A stretch of 64,000 nt of DNA, from positions 124,001 to 188,000 of the forward strand of contig JANYHT010000039.1 in assembly GCA_025358925.1 (NCBI GenBank), given 5' to 3'. This document shows, in pieces, positions 46,195 to 53,820 of the stretch. The DNA is from Gemmatimonadaceae bacterium. GTDB taxonomy: Bacteria > Gemmatimonadota > Gemmatimonadetes > Gemmatimonadales > Gemmatimonadaceae. The translations under genes and the position numbers were made by a program. Under the pieces are notes generated by a model, which was given only the letters and a program-made list of their open reading frames with translations, did no database searches and was not told the DNA's origin. The number at the start of each line of letters is the position of its first letter. Within the stretch, counting starts at the first letter, position 1.

Positions 46195-47546
46195 GCCTCG
46201 GTCTCGAAAAATTTTGCGTGCAGACGCTGCATCGCGGGTACCACTTCAGCGTCGTCGATCACGAGCGTGAAATTGATGCCGGTTGCACTTAACGATGCCA
46301 TGTGAACAGGCACGGGACCGAGTGCACCAAGTGCATCCGCCAACGCACGACTTCCATCGGCGATACCTGCGCCGACAATCGCCACCACGCCACGATTCCG
46401 CTCGACCGAGACATCACCAAACTCCATTAGATCGCTGACGACGGATTCGAGATTGGCCGGGTCGTCCAACGTGACCGAGAGAGACACTTCGGAGGTGGTG
46501 ACGACGTCAACAGAGGTTCGATGCCGCTCAAACACTTCGAACACACGACGAAGAAACCCATGCGCGAGGAGCATGCGCGCCGATTTCACATTCACCAACG
46601 TTGTGTTGCGTTTACCCGCGATGGCGCGTACCGGGTGACGCGGCGCATCATGCGCGATCACCGTGCCCTTGCCGGCGGCATTCCGCGAATTGAATACGTA
46701 CACGGGAATGCCCCGTTGCACGGCCGGCGAAATTGTGCTGGGATGCAACACTTTTGCGCCGAATGATGCCAGCTCAGCGGCCTCATCAAACCGGATTCGT
46801 TCGATGAGACGAGCACGCGGAATGATACGGGGATCGGCGGTGAGCATACCATCCACATCAGTCCAGATCTCAATCGCTTCGGCAGCGAGCGCCGCCCCGA
46901 TCAGCGACGCAGAATAATCAGAACCGCCGCGGCCAAGCGTGGTCGTGACGTGTGCTGACGTGGCACCAACGAAGCCTCCAATCACCGGAACAGCGCCACG
47001 CGTCATCACGGGGACGAGAAACTCTTGTACGGTTTGCGAGAGCTCGTCGATATCGGGTTCGGCGCGCGTGAACAGGTCGTTGGTGATCATCACCTTGCGC
47101 GCATCGATCCACTCCGCAGGAAGACCACGATGGCGAAACGCCGCCGCGACAATTTGGGACGACAACAGTTCGCCGACGGCGGCAACCGTGTCCAGCGAGC
47201 GCGGAGTCAGATATCCCAGCGTACGAAATGCCTCCGCCAAATGCGCGAGCTCGTCAAAGGTGGTGCTGATTTCCGCGGCAATATCGTCCGCCTCCGGTGA
47301 GCCGACAAGCAACGCGGCGGCTTCGCGCAAATGCCGATCACGAAGCTGCTCGATCAGTTGGAGTGCCGCGAGGAGATCGCCGGCAGCTGCGCGAGGCGCA
47401 AGATCGAGCAACGCATTCGTGGCACCCCCCAACGCCGACACAACCACCACGGGCTGACGATGACGCTTGCTGTGAATGATTGCGCACGCACGATCAATGG
47501 CCTCCGCATCGGCAACCGACGTTCCGCCAAACTTGCAGACAATCAC
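46191..47546 (-). CDS. lysC: Aspartate kinase
   Basis: LysC phosphorylates aspartate, the first committed step toward lysine, threonine and methionine. The kinase domain has IVCKFGGTSVADAEAI, VVSALGGATNALL, TTLGRGGSDYSASLIGAALAAEAIEIWTDVDG and FGAKVLHPSTI. Two C-terminal ACT-like regulatory domains (VFERHRTSVDVVTTSEVSLSVTLDD; VAIVGAGIADGSRAL) suggest lysine or threonine feedback. The start is GTG 47546, with a GTGA overlap with asd. The 451-residue length is that of the monofunctional single-chain type. Confidence 0.96.
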   Translation of the reverse strand: MIVCKFGGTSVADAEAIDRACAIIHSKRHRQPVVVVSALGGATNALLDLAPRAAAGDLLAALQLIEQLRDRHLREAAALLVGSPEADDIAAEISTTFDELAHLAEAFRTLGYLTPRSLDTVAAVGELLSSQIVAAAFRHRGLPAEWIDARKVMITNDLFTRAEPDIDELSQTVQEFLVPVMTRGAVPVIGGFVGATSAHVTTTLGRGGSDYSASLIGAALAAEAIEIWTDVDGMLTADPRIIPRARLIERIRFDEAAELASFGAKVLHPSTISPAVQRGIPVYVFNSRNAAGKGTVIAHDAPRHPVRAIAGKRNTTLVNVKSARMLLAHGFLRRVFEVFERHRTSVDVVTTSEVSLSVTLDDPANLESVVSDLMEFGDVSVERNRGVVAIVGAGIADGSRALADALGALGPVPVHMASLSATGINFTLVIDDAEVVPAMQRLHAKFFETEA

Positions 47547-48628
47547 GACGGCGCCAGCGCGGCGATTCGGCCAGTCGACACCAGCAGCTCCGCATTGAGA
47601 ATAGATCCCCCGGCCGCGCCGCGAATCACGTTGTGCGACATCGCCACCAGGCGTAAATCAAAAATATTATCGGCCCGCACCCGTCCGACGCTGACGGCCA
47701 TACCGCCGCCAGCGTTTGCATCGCGTCGAGGTTGCGGACGATTCTCCTCATCGCGAACAATGAGCGCGGGCGACGGTGCTGACGGCAAACCGTTCACTGC
47801 TGCATAACCTTGCCACGTGTGCAATACGTCGAGTGCTTGCGCAGGTGTGGGCGGATGGTCAAATGCGACAGACATGGTCATGGTATGTCCGTGTTCAACT
47901 GCAACTCGATTCGCGTGTGCGCTGGTGATGATATCGGCCGACGTGATATGATCGCCACTGAATGTGCCGAACAGTTTCACGAGTTCACTTTCGATCTTTG
48001 GCTCTTCCTCGCCGATGCACGGAATAACATTACCGAGAATGTCGAGCGCAGGCACGCCTGGATAGCCAGCGCCGGATATCGCTTGCATGGTGGACACGAA
48101 AAGTTTGCGCACCTTGAATGCCGTGTGCAGCGGCGCGAGCGCCATTGCGATGACCGTCACGGCGCAGTTCGCGTTGGTGACAATGCCACCGGGCCAACCT
48201 CGCGCTTGCCGTTGATGATCGAGGAGCGCAAGGTGATCCCCGTTGACTTCCGGAATGACCAGCGGAACGTCGGTGGCCATGCGGAAGTTCTTCGCATTGC
48301 TGAGCACAATGCGACCCGCTGCTGCAAACGCGGTTTCGACTTCGCCAGCGACGGAAGAGTCGAGTGCCGAGAAGATGATCGGCGCGCGTACAATGGTGGG
48401 ATCACATGGCAACACGGTGAGTGCCGCGATGTTGCGCGCGAGGCGCCCCTCCAGCCAATGCGCCGCATCACCGTATGACTTACCCGCACTGCGTACGGAA
48501 GCCGCGACTTCGACGAGATCAAACCACGGATGGCCTTCGAGCAGGCGAATAAACGCTTGTCCGACCGCACCTGTTGCACCCAGCACAGCGACCGGCCACC
48601 GTACCGCGAGATGGTCCCGCGTACTCAT
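47543..48628 (-). CDS. asd: Aspartate-semialdehyde dehydrogenase (archaeal/fungal-like form)
   Basis: Asd reduces aspartyl phosphate to aspartate semialdehyde. The 361-residue sequence has the NADP motif AVLGATGAVGQAFIRLL, FSALDSSVAGEVETAFA and the catalytic cysteine in TNANCAVTVIAMAL. SGAGYPGVPALDILGNVIPCIGEEEPK follows. The spacing and NANCAVT sequence resemble the archaeal/fungal ASADH group more than the Gram-negative one. The start overlaps the M20 stop as ATGA. Confidence 0.94.
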   Translation of the reverse strand: MSTRDHLAVRWPVAVLGATGAVGQAFIRLLEGHPWFDLVEVAASVRSAGKSYGDAAHWLEGRLARNIAALTVLPCDPTIVRAPIIFSALDSSVAGEVETAFAAAGRIVLSNAKNFRMATDVPLVIPEVNGDHLALLDHQRQARGWPGGIVTNANCAVTVIAMALAPLHTAFKVRKLFVSTMQAISGAGYPGVPALDILGNVIPCIGEEEPKIESELVKLFGTFSGDHITSADIITSAHANRVAVEHGHTMTMSVAFDHPPTPAQALDVLHTWQGYAAVNGLPSAPSPALIVRDEENRPQPRRDANAGGGMAVSVGRVRADNIFDLRLVAMSHNVIRGAAGGSILNAELLVSTGRIAALAPS

Positions 48629-49617
48629 GCGAGGAGGGCGCGCACGATGTGTTCGTACGCAACCACGGAAGCTTCAAGTTCAGTCACGTTGATGTATTCG
48701 ATGGGAGTGTGCGCGACGTGAATGGAACCGGGACCAAACAGCAGTGGTGTGCCCCATCGTGTAAGCAACGGGATATCACTCGTATACGCGACGGCTTCCA
48801 CCTCGAATCCTTCGATGAGGTGGAAGTGTTGCGCCGGAATGTGCGATCCCCACACTAACTCCGCGCGATCGCCAGCCCAGCGTTCGAACGCCTGCTTCAC
48901 CGGCGCGACGTCACCGACGAGGCGAATCATGATCTCGGCTTCGGCGAGACCAGGCACGATGTTGGCCTCCGTGCCAGCCCGCAGCACACCGATGTTGTAC
49001 GTGGTCGTGCCGAGCACCGGATCCACGGGCAGTGGGAGTCGTCGTAACTCCGGCAACATCTCGAGCAACGGCTCTAAAGCACTCCGTCCGAGGTGCGCGT
49101 AGGCGCTGTGTGCCTCGCGTCCCCGCACCCGAACGATCACCCGCTGCGCGCCTTTTCCACCCGACGCGAGCTTGCTCTCTGTTGGTTCGCCATTGACCAG
49201 GAAGCGACTGGTGGCCGGCAAACGATTGGCGGCACGTGCGCCGGGCGAACCTTTTTCTTCGCCAACGACGAAGAGTAAATCGATCCGGTCCTCACCAGCA
49301 ACCGAAAGATTTTGTGCCGCGATCATCATCGCCGCCGCAATGCCTTTTGCGTCACACGCGCCACGTCCGTACAACCGATCTCCGTCGAGACGTGGAGGAA
49401 CGAATGGTGGCACTGTGTCGAGATGCGTCGACAAGGTGACGCCACCGCCGCGACGTGTCGCCCAGACGTTTGAACGTCCGGACTCGACTTCCTGCAGGGT
49501 AACATTCCATCCGCGCGCGATAAGCCAACGCGATACAAATTCCACCGCGTCCCGTTCCCGGCCCGTGGTCGATTCGACGGAGAGTAATTCTGTGGCGAGC
49601 GTGACGACGTCAGACAT
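48625..49617 (-). CDS. M20 family zinc deacylase, probable succinyl-DAP desuccinylase
   Basis: This 330-residue M20 metallopeptidase-fold enzyme has the metal/catalytic set in order: H in LSTHLDTVPPF, D in GRGACDAKGIAAAM, the catalytic pair EE in VVGEEKGSPGA, NGEPTESK and the C-terminal H in IHVAHTPIEYINVTEL. The lid domain is RVRGREAHSAYAHLG. DapE, ArgE and LysK share this fold. Its place at the head of asd-lysC-dapB-dapA-dapD and the presence of DapD argue for DapE. Its short length and KGAQRVIVRVRG stretch also recall LysK/ArgE. ATG 49617 is chosen over the frame start at 49650; no strong Shine-Dalgarno is seen. Confidence 0.85.
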   Translation of the reverse strand: MSDVVTLATELLSVESTTGRERDAVEFVSRWLIARGWNVTLQEVESGRSNVWATRRGGGVTLSTHLDTVPPFVPPRLDGDRLYGRGACDAKGIAAAMMIAAQNLSVAGEDRIDLLFVVGEEKGSPGARAANRLPATSRFLVNGEPTESKLASGGKGAQRVIVRVRGREAHSAYAHLGRSALEPLLEMLPELRRLPLPVDPVLGTTTYNIGVLRAGTEANIVPGLAEAEIMIRLVGDVAPVKQAFERWAGDRAELVWGSHIPAQHFHLIEGFEVEAVAYTSDIPLLTRWGTPLLFGPGSIHVAHTPIEYINVTELEASVVAYEHIVRALLA

Positions 49618-49672
49618 GCCGCAAGGTAAATCCGTGACGACTGATCTCAAGCACGACCATCGCTACGTCGAG

Positions 49673-49894
49673 CTACCGCGTCGCCGAGGTAATCGTTGCC
49701 GACAGCTCGTCGTCCGTCATGTGGTCATCCCTCCCGGGCGCGAGAAGTACAAGCACATGCTCCGCACCAGAGTTGCATTCAACGGCAATTACGTCAGTTG
49801 GGCTGGCCGTTGCGACGACCCGATAGTCTACTGGCACCACAGGCATTTCCAGACAGATCCAGGAAATGCCGCGCGCATCGCGTACGGTTCGCAT
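49673..49894 (-). CDS. Small uncharacterised protein upstream of the lysine operon
   Basis: The 73-residue frame begins MRTVRDARGISWICLEMPV and continues with a likely beta-rich stretch (VDYRVVATASPTDVIAVECNSGAEHVLVLLAPG) and an acidic ending (DDHMTDDELSATITSATR). Its codon use looks like that of neighbouring genes and it fills the space between tRNA-Leu (18 nt upstream) and the M20 gene (55 nt downstream). There is no good Shine-Dalgarno; an inner ATG at 49846 would give 57 residues. I do not recognise the family. A longer + strand frame overlaps it, but its composition looks like a shadow. Confidence 0.45.
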   Translation of the reverse strand: MRTVRDARGISWICLEMPVVPVDYRVVATASPTDVIAVECNSGAEHVLVLLAPGRDDHMTDDELSATITSATR

Positions 49895-49902
49895 AGAATC
49901 TC

Positions 49903-49909
49903 AAAAAAA
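49903..49909 (-). terminator. Oligo-T run directly after tRNA-Leu
   Basis: Seven T residues on the - strand start two bases after the tRNA-Leu discriminator base. The tRNA T-arm/acceptor could act as the stem, but no dedicated hairpin is seen. Partial termination before the small ORF and lysine operon is possible. Confidence 0.35.
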
Positions 49910-49911
49910 GG

Positions 49912-49995
49912 TACCCGGAGTGGGGCTTGAACCCACACAGCCTTGCGGCCAAGGGATTTTAAGTCCCTCGCGTCTGCCAGTTTCGCCATCCGGGT
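49912..49995 (-). tRNA. tRNA-Leu(UAA)
   Basis: I folded this by eye. The 7-bp acceptor ACCCGGA/TCCGGGT, D arm GCG...CGC with AAACTGGCAGA loop, anticodon stem AGGGA/TCCCT with loop CTTAAAA (anticodon TAA), a 15-nt variable arm and T arm GTGGG-TTCAAGC-CCCAC are all intact. The discriminator is A. The long variable arm is as expected for leucine. The 3' CCA is not encoded (the gene is followed by CCTTTTTTT), so CCA must be added post-transcriptionally. Confidence 0.96.
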
Positions 49996-50082
49996 GCAGC
50001 AGTCGCGCCTCACGGTGTGCCGCGCGAACGGCCACGGGAACGCCGAAGCGCTCCCGTGGTCATCGACGTGTGTTAACCAAAG

Positions 50083-50155
50083 AGCGGGAAACGGGACTCG
50101 AACCCGCGACCCCAACCTTGGCAAGGTTGTGCTCTACCAACTGAGCTATTCCCGC
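50083..50155 (-). tRNA. tRNA-Gly(GCC)
   Basis: The 73-nt cloverleaf has acceptor GCGGGAA/TTCCCGC, D arm GCTC-AGTTGGTA-GAGC, anticodon stem with loop CTTGCCAAG giving anticodon GCC, T arm GCGGG-TTCGAGT-CCCGT with one weak pair, and discriminator T. CCA is not encoded. It lies 87 nt upstream of tRNA-Leu and 45 nt after the glycosidase-like gene, and may be cotranscribed with tRNA-Leu. Confidence 0.96.
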
Positions 50156-50200
50156 GTGCTGCGCAAGCTATCGACGTCGTTCCAGCTATACAAGCGCGCG

Positions 50201-51994
50201 TTATCCACGCAGCCCGAGCGCGTGCGCGGCATACCACAGCGTATGCGCGAGCAATCCAGCCAATGCCGCATCGCCACCATTTCCCACCGCTCGGCCGTCC
50301 GCATCGACAAACTCTGCCGCAATCCCGTTGTCCAATGGCGCGCGACGTAACCACGCGAAGACTTCGGCGGCGTCGGGACCGAGCAGTCGCGCGACTTGCG
50401 GTAAGAGCGCTCCCGGTTGATCGGTTGACATCGTGACCGCCCGGACTGAACGGCGATACAGCGAATCGTCACGGTCGAGCGCTTCGTAAAGCGGCAACCA
50501 TAAAAGGGAGCCGACCGCATCATCGTCCAACGACGCTCCACCGGCGAGGTCCACTGCTGCGGCAAGTCGAGCCTTCCCACCACGATCTACCGCGAAGTGC
50601 CGAAGCAACGCCGCGCGAACAGCAGCCGGGTCTTCGACCGCGGCTGCCGCCTCTTCATCGAGGGTCCGTTTAAACACGTCGAGTGCCAATGCGACCACCG
50701 CATTCCCATGCAGCGTGAACGGGAACGGCGCGGGTGCGCCGGATGGCATCACTTCTGTCGAGTACAGCGGAATGCGCTCATCTCGACGCGCCGCAATGTC
50801 ATCAGCGGCAAGATAGAGCGTATCCGCGACCACAGGTTCTTCGACAATCTGTTCGTCGTTCGAATCGCGAATGTAGCGATCAACGGCGATTGCATACGCG
50901 GCCGGACCTTCCAGCGTAAAACCCGGTTGGAAGAGCGTGCCGTCCATGTAATGCACGCCCTGCCCCGGCGCGTACCCGTGCAGTTCGCAGGTGCGCACCA
51001 GCAGCTCGCGGGCCAGTCCCGTGTCGGCAAGTTGCACCGCCGGGAGTGTCCACATCAGCGCCTCCCAGTCGCGCACCGTACATCCCGCCGTGTGCCAAGG
51101 CGCGCGCGATCGTACGAGGTAATAGTGCGCGTCGTCCAAGGCACGGCCCACGCCGTAGAAATACGCGAACATCAAATTGCGATTCACGAGCCGATCCATA
51201 GCGTCGCTGCCGGTGCTCTGCTCCATCCCCGACAACGCCTCGCGTGTCGCGGTGAGCAGCGCCCGCCATCCACGGCGGCGCAACACAGCGACCGTGGCCT
51301 GTGCGCCATCGCGCTCGGGCCCCACCGCCAGATAGAACGCGCATTGTGCGGCACCACCGGCAGGAGCAATCAGGTCCCGTCGAATCGCAAAAGGTCTTGC
51401 GTCACGCGACGGACCGTCAGGTGCTTCCAATCGCGCCGGGCCGTCGCTCCCAATCGCGAGTGCTGCCAGTCCTGGAATGCCCGCTCCCTCCAAGAGCAGC
51501 ACCTCATCGGCGCCAATACTTACCAAGTGCGCGTCGTCGAACGGCCGCGCGCTGCGCACGCGCTGCTGCCGATGTCCGAGCTGCCCCTCGAGTGCAATTT
51601 CAACGGCAACGTCCGTCCCTCCACGATTTTCTACGGCAATCGAGTACACCGCGCCCGCCATATCCGCATCACGACCATAAGGCGCGAACACCGTGCCGCG
51701 TACCACCAATTCTCCCACAGTGCACGTAAAGGTTGGCAGCCAACCGACCGCGCGCTCCCACGCGATGCCCTCAGTCGCCAACGTCAAGACACGACCATTG
51801 ACTCGCAGCACTGGTCCACAGAGCGGCGCTCCCGCTCTCTGCTCAAAGCCGGCCGCTCCCGCAAATTCGATGGCCGCGCGCGCACCGCGGTGCAACACTC
51901 CCACCGCGTGAATTGCCCCATCGGTCGGATTAATGCACGGCAACGTGAGCCAGTGATTGCCGGTGAGCTGCCAGGGTACAGATGGTATTTGCAC
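50201..51994 (-). CDS. Six-hairpin glycosidase-like protein (glycogen-debranching/GH63-like fold)
   Basis: The 597-residue protein seems to have an N-terminal beta-sandwich (~1-230) and a C-terminal (alpha/alpha)6 toroid. The toroid is suggested by repeated helical hairpins such as VRDWEALMWTLPAVQLADTGLARELLVRTCELHGYAPGQGVHYMDGT and PAAYAIAVDRYIRDSNDEQIVEE. This repeat pattern (treatment of a 'day' of aligned helices around acidic loops) resembles glycogen debranching enzymes and GH63/GH15-type enzymes. Candidate acids are D/E in RDWEA and EEPVV. No signal peptide is present, so it is probably cytoplasmic. GTG 51994 is the frame start; family and substrate are unproven. Confidence 0.65.
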   Translation of the reverse strand: MQIPSVPWQLTGNHWLTLPCINPTDGAIHAVGVLHRGARAAIEFAGAAGFEQRAGAPLCGPVLRVNGRVLTLATEGIAWERAVGWLPTFTCTVGELVVRGTVFAPYGRDADMAGAVYSIAVENRGGTDVAVEIALEGQLGHRQQRVRSARPFDDAHLVSIGADEVLLLEGAGIPGLAALAIGSDGPARLEAPDGPSRDARPFAIRRDLIAPAGGAAQCAFYLAVGPERDGAQATVAVLRRRGWRALLTATREALSGMEQSTGSDAMDRLVNRNLMFAYFYGVGRALDDAHYYLVRSRAPWHTAGCTVRDWEALMWTLPAVQLADTGLARELLVRTCELHGYAPGQGVHYMDGTLFQPGFTLEGPAAYAIAVDRYIRDSNDEQIVEEPVVADTLYLAADDIAARRDERIPLYSTEVMPSGAPAPFPFTLHGNAVVALALDVFKRTLDEEAAAAVEDPAAVRAALLRHFAVDRGGKARLAAAVDLAGGASLDDDAVGSLLWLPLYEALDRDDSLYRRSVRAVTMSTDQPGALLPQVARLLGPDAAEVFAWLRRAPLDNGIAAEFVDADGRAVGNGGDAALAGLLAHTLWYAAHALGLRG

Positions 51995-52133
51995 AGGATC
52001 AGGTGATGGGAACGTCGATCAGCGGGCGGGTACATGACACGAGCGCACCGCGCGTGCATGTGGGGTTCGTTGACGACTCCCCAACCGAGGGCTAATCTAG
52101 CCGGTTCGCTCGCTACCAGCCCTAACTCTCCGC

Positions 52134-53810
52134 ATGGTCTTTTTTCTGTCGCTTCCCAGTGCCTTTCGCCGTCGATGGCTCGCCATCGCACGTTCATTCG
52201 CCTTACTGACTTTCGCAACAAACTCCCTTCTCGCGCAGGCTGTGAGCGGCGTGGGCGACGACGCAATCCCGATCATTAAAGGCAGCGTGCGTTACAGTGT
52301 CGGTGCGACGTGGAATCAGTGGGGCAGCGTGTTCGCGACGGACGCGCAAGGACGCTCCAAGCGCCAACCGCTGCTTGGCGGAGTGGCGACAGGCAACCTA
52401 GGCACGGCTGCGCTTCCACAACTCAGCGCCACCGAACAGGCTATTCGCACACTCAGCGGACGTACTGACTTTTCGCTTTCGCTCGGCACCTTAGAGGCCA
52501 ATGGAATTGTGCGCCAAACTGTGGTGCCATTCTCCGTTGACGTCGGCATCACGCGACGCGTTTCGATTGGCCTCGTTGTACCGTACGTCGAATCGAAACA
52601 GAGTACACAACTGGTGCTCAATCGATCAGGTATTGGCGCGACGGTCGGACAGAATCCTACGTACTCCACTCTTGGCGGAAACACTGCGCGTTCGGCCAAT
52701 GGTCTGCTGTTGTTACAGCTCAGTCAAGCGCGCGCGCAACTCATCGCAGAAATTACGCGATGTACCCCAAACGCCGCAGTCGGCTGCGATGCGATTCGAG
52801 CGAACGGAGCGGCCGCCCAACTGCTTGTTCAACAAGCGTTGGCTACACAGAATGCATTGGCGGCGGTCTACGGTGACAGCGTTCGAGGCGGTGCACCCGT
52901 AGTGCCGATCAGTGGCTCAGCGCTACAAACGACAATTAATACAGCGCTCGGGAGTTTGCGCACGGCATTCTCTGGCTTTGGAATTAACAGTATCGCCGTA
53001 ACGTCGCTGCCCGTTGGCGCCACGATAATTTCTGGCCCTGCCAGTCTCGCGAAAATTGCAGGTGACTCGGCGTATGGTCTCGGGTACACAGATCTTGGCG
53101 GAAAACGCCGTGCGGGAATCGGTGATATAGACCTGACCGCAACGCTGCTGTTGTACGATACATTCGCCGCCAACCAGCGACCGCGATTGCTCAATCGCGG
53201 TCGTGGTGTGCGTAGCTCGCTCTCTGGCGGGTGGCGCTTTGGTAGCGCCGGTGGTCGTCGCGTAGAAGATCCCTTTGACATCCCAATTGGCGACGGCGCG
53301 AATGCACTGCTTTTACGAAGTACGACGGACCTCGTGTTCAACCATCGCTATTGGTTGAGTGCCTCCGTGCGTGTCGTTCATCCGTTGTCCGATAACGTGA
53401 CGGTGTCGCTTCCGGTGCGCCCAGACTCGCTCGTATTCGCTGCGTTCACGCGTGGAATCGCGCGACGATCGCTCGGCCAACGTGCGGAAATTGAACTCGC
53501 ACCGCGTTTGGTGCTTGGTGATTTTTTCGGCGTGTCCGCCGCGTACATGTATCGACAGGTAAGTCGGGATGCTTTCGCGGTGCAATCCGCCGCTGCGACC
53601 ACGACAACGGCGCCCTCGCGTTCATTTCAAGCGGCGTCGCTCGGCCTGACGTATTCGTCGCTGAACAGTTATGCGCGTGGACGTTCGCGTTATCCGGTGG
53701 AAGTACGATTCGTGCACGTCGAGCCGCTGAGCGCGTCCGGCGGTGTTGTTCCCGCAGTCTCGACCGATCGTCTAGAGCTACGCGTGTTTACCGGTTTCGT
53801 TCGGCACTAA
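52134..53810 (+). CDS. Secreted, probably outer-membrane beta-barrel protein of unknown function
   Basis: The 558-residue product has a signal peptide (~1-35: RRRWLAIARSFALLTFATNSLLAQ-A). Alternating hydrophobic/polar stretches typical of beta-strands follow, for example FSLSLGTLEANGIVRQTVVPFSVDVGITRRVSIGLVVPYVES. The ending VSTDRLELRVFTGFVRH may serve as a final barrel strand, although it closes in His instead of Phe. A helical Ala/Gln-rich segment (~195-245) interrupts the strands. It resembles the transporter/porin-type barrels common in diderms, but no named family is recognised. Lone + strand gene, convergent with recN. Confidence 0.75.
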   Translation: MVFFLSLPSAFRRRWLAIARSFALLTFATNSLLAQAVSGVGDDAIPIIKGSVRYSVGATWNQWGSVFATDAQGRSKRQPLLGGVATGNLGTAALPQLSATEQAIRTLSGRTDFSLSLGTLEANGIVRQTVVPFSVDVGITRRVSIGLVVPYVESKQSTQLVLNRSGIGATVGQNPTYSTLGGNTARSANGLLLLQLSQARAQLIAEITRCTPNAAVGCDAIRANGAAAQLLVQQALATQNALAAVYGDSVRGGAPVVPISGSALQTTINTALGSLRTAFSGFGINSIAVTSLPVGATIISGPASLAKIAGDSAYGLGYTDLGGKRRAGIGDIDLTATLLLYDTFAANQRPRLLNRGRGVRSSLSGGWRFGSAGGRRVEDPFDIPIGDGANALLLRSTTDLVFNHRYWLSASVRVVHPLSDNVTVSLPVRPDSLVFAAFTRGIARRSLGQRAEIELAPRLVLGDFFGVSAAYMYRQVSRDAFAVQSAAATTTTAPSRSFQAASLGLTYSSLNSYARGRSRYPVEVRFVHVEPLSASGGVVPAVSTDRLELRVFTGFVRH

Positions 53811-53820
53811 CGTCAGATTT

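Noticed and set aside
49618-49672. Lysine riboswitch ahead of the dap operon
   Set aside because: The 55-nt leader is too short and lacks the conserved lysine-riboswitch helices; the region before it reads as a small ORF.
49172-49930. 252-codon + strand frame over the M20 start and tRNA-Leu
   Set aside because: It runs through a tRNA gene and antisense to a clear M20 enzyme; the - strand small frame there looks more coding.
49912-49995. Integration (att) site at tRNA-Leu
   Set aside because: No integrase, phage gene or repeat of the tRNA 3' end is found nearby.
50597-52006. 469-codon + strand open frame
   Set aside because: It is antisense to the glycosidase-like gene, rich in Arg/His/Cys and without domain-like patterns. 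High GC leaves such frames open opposite real genes.
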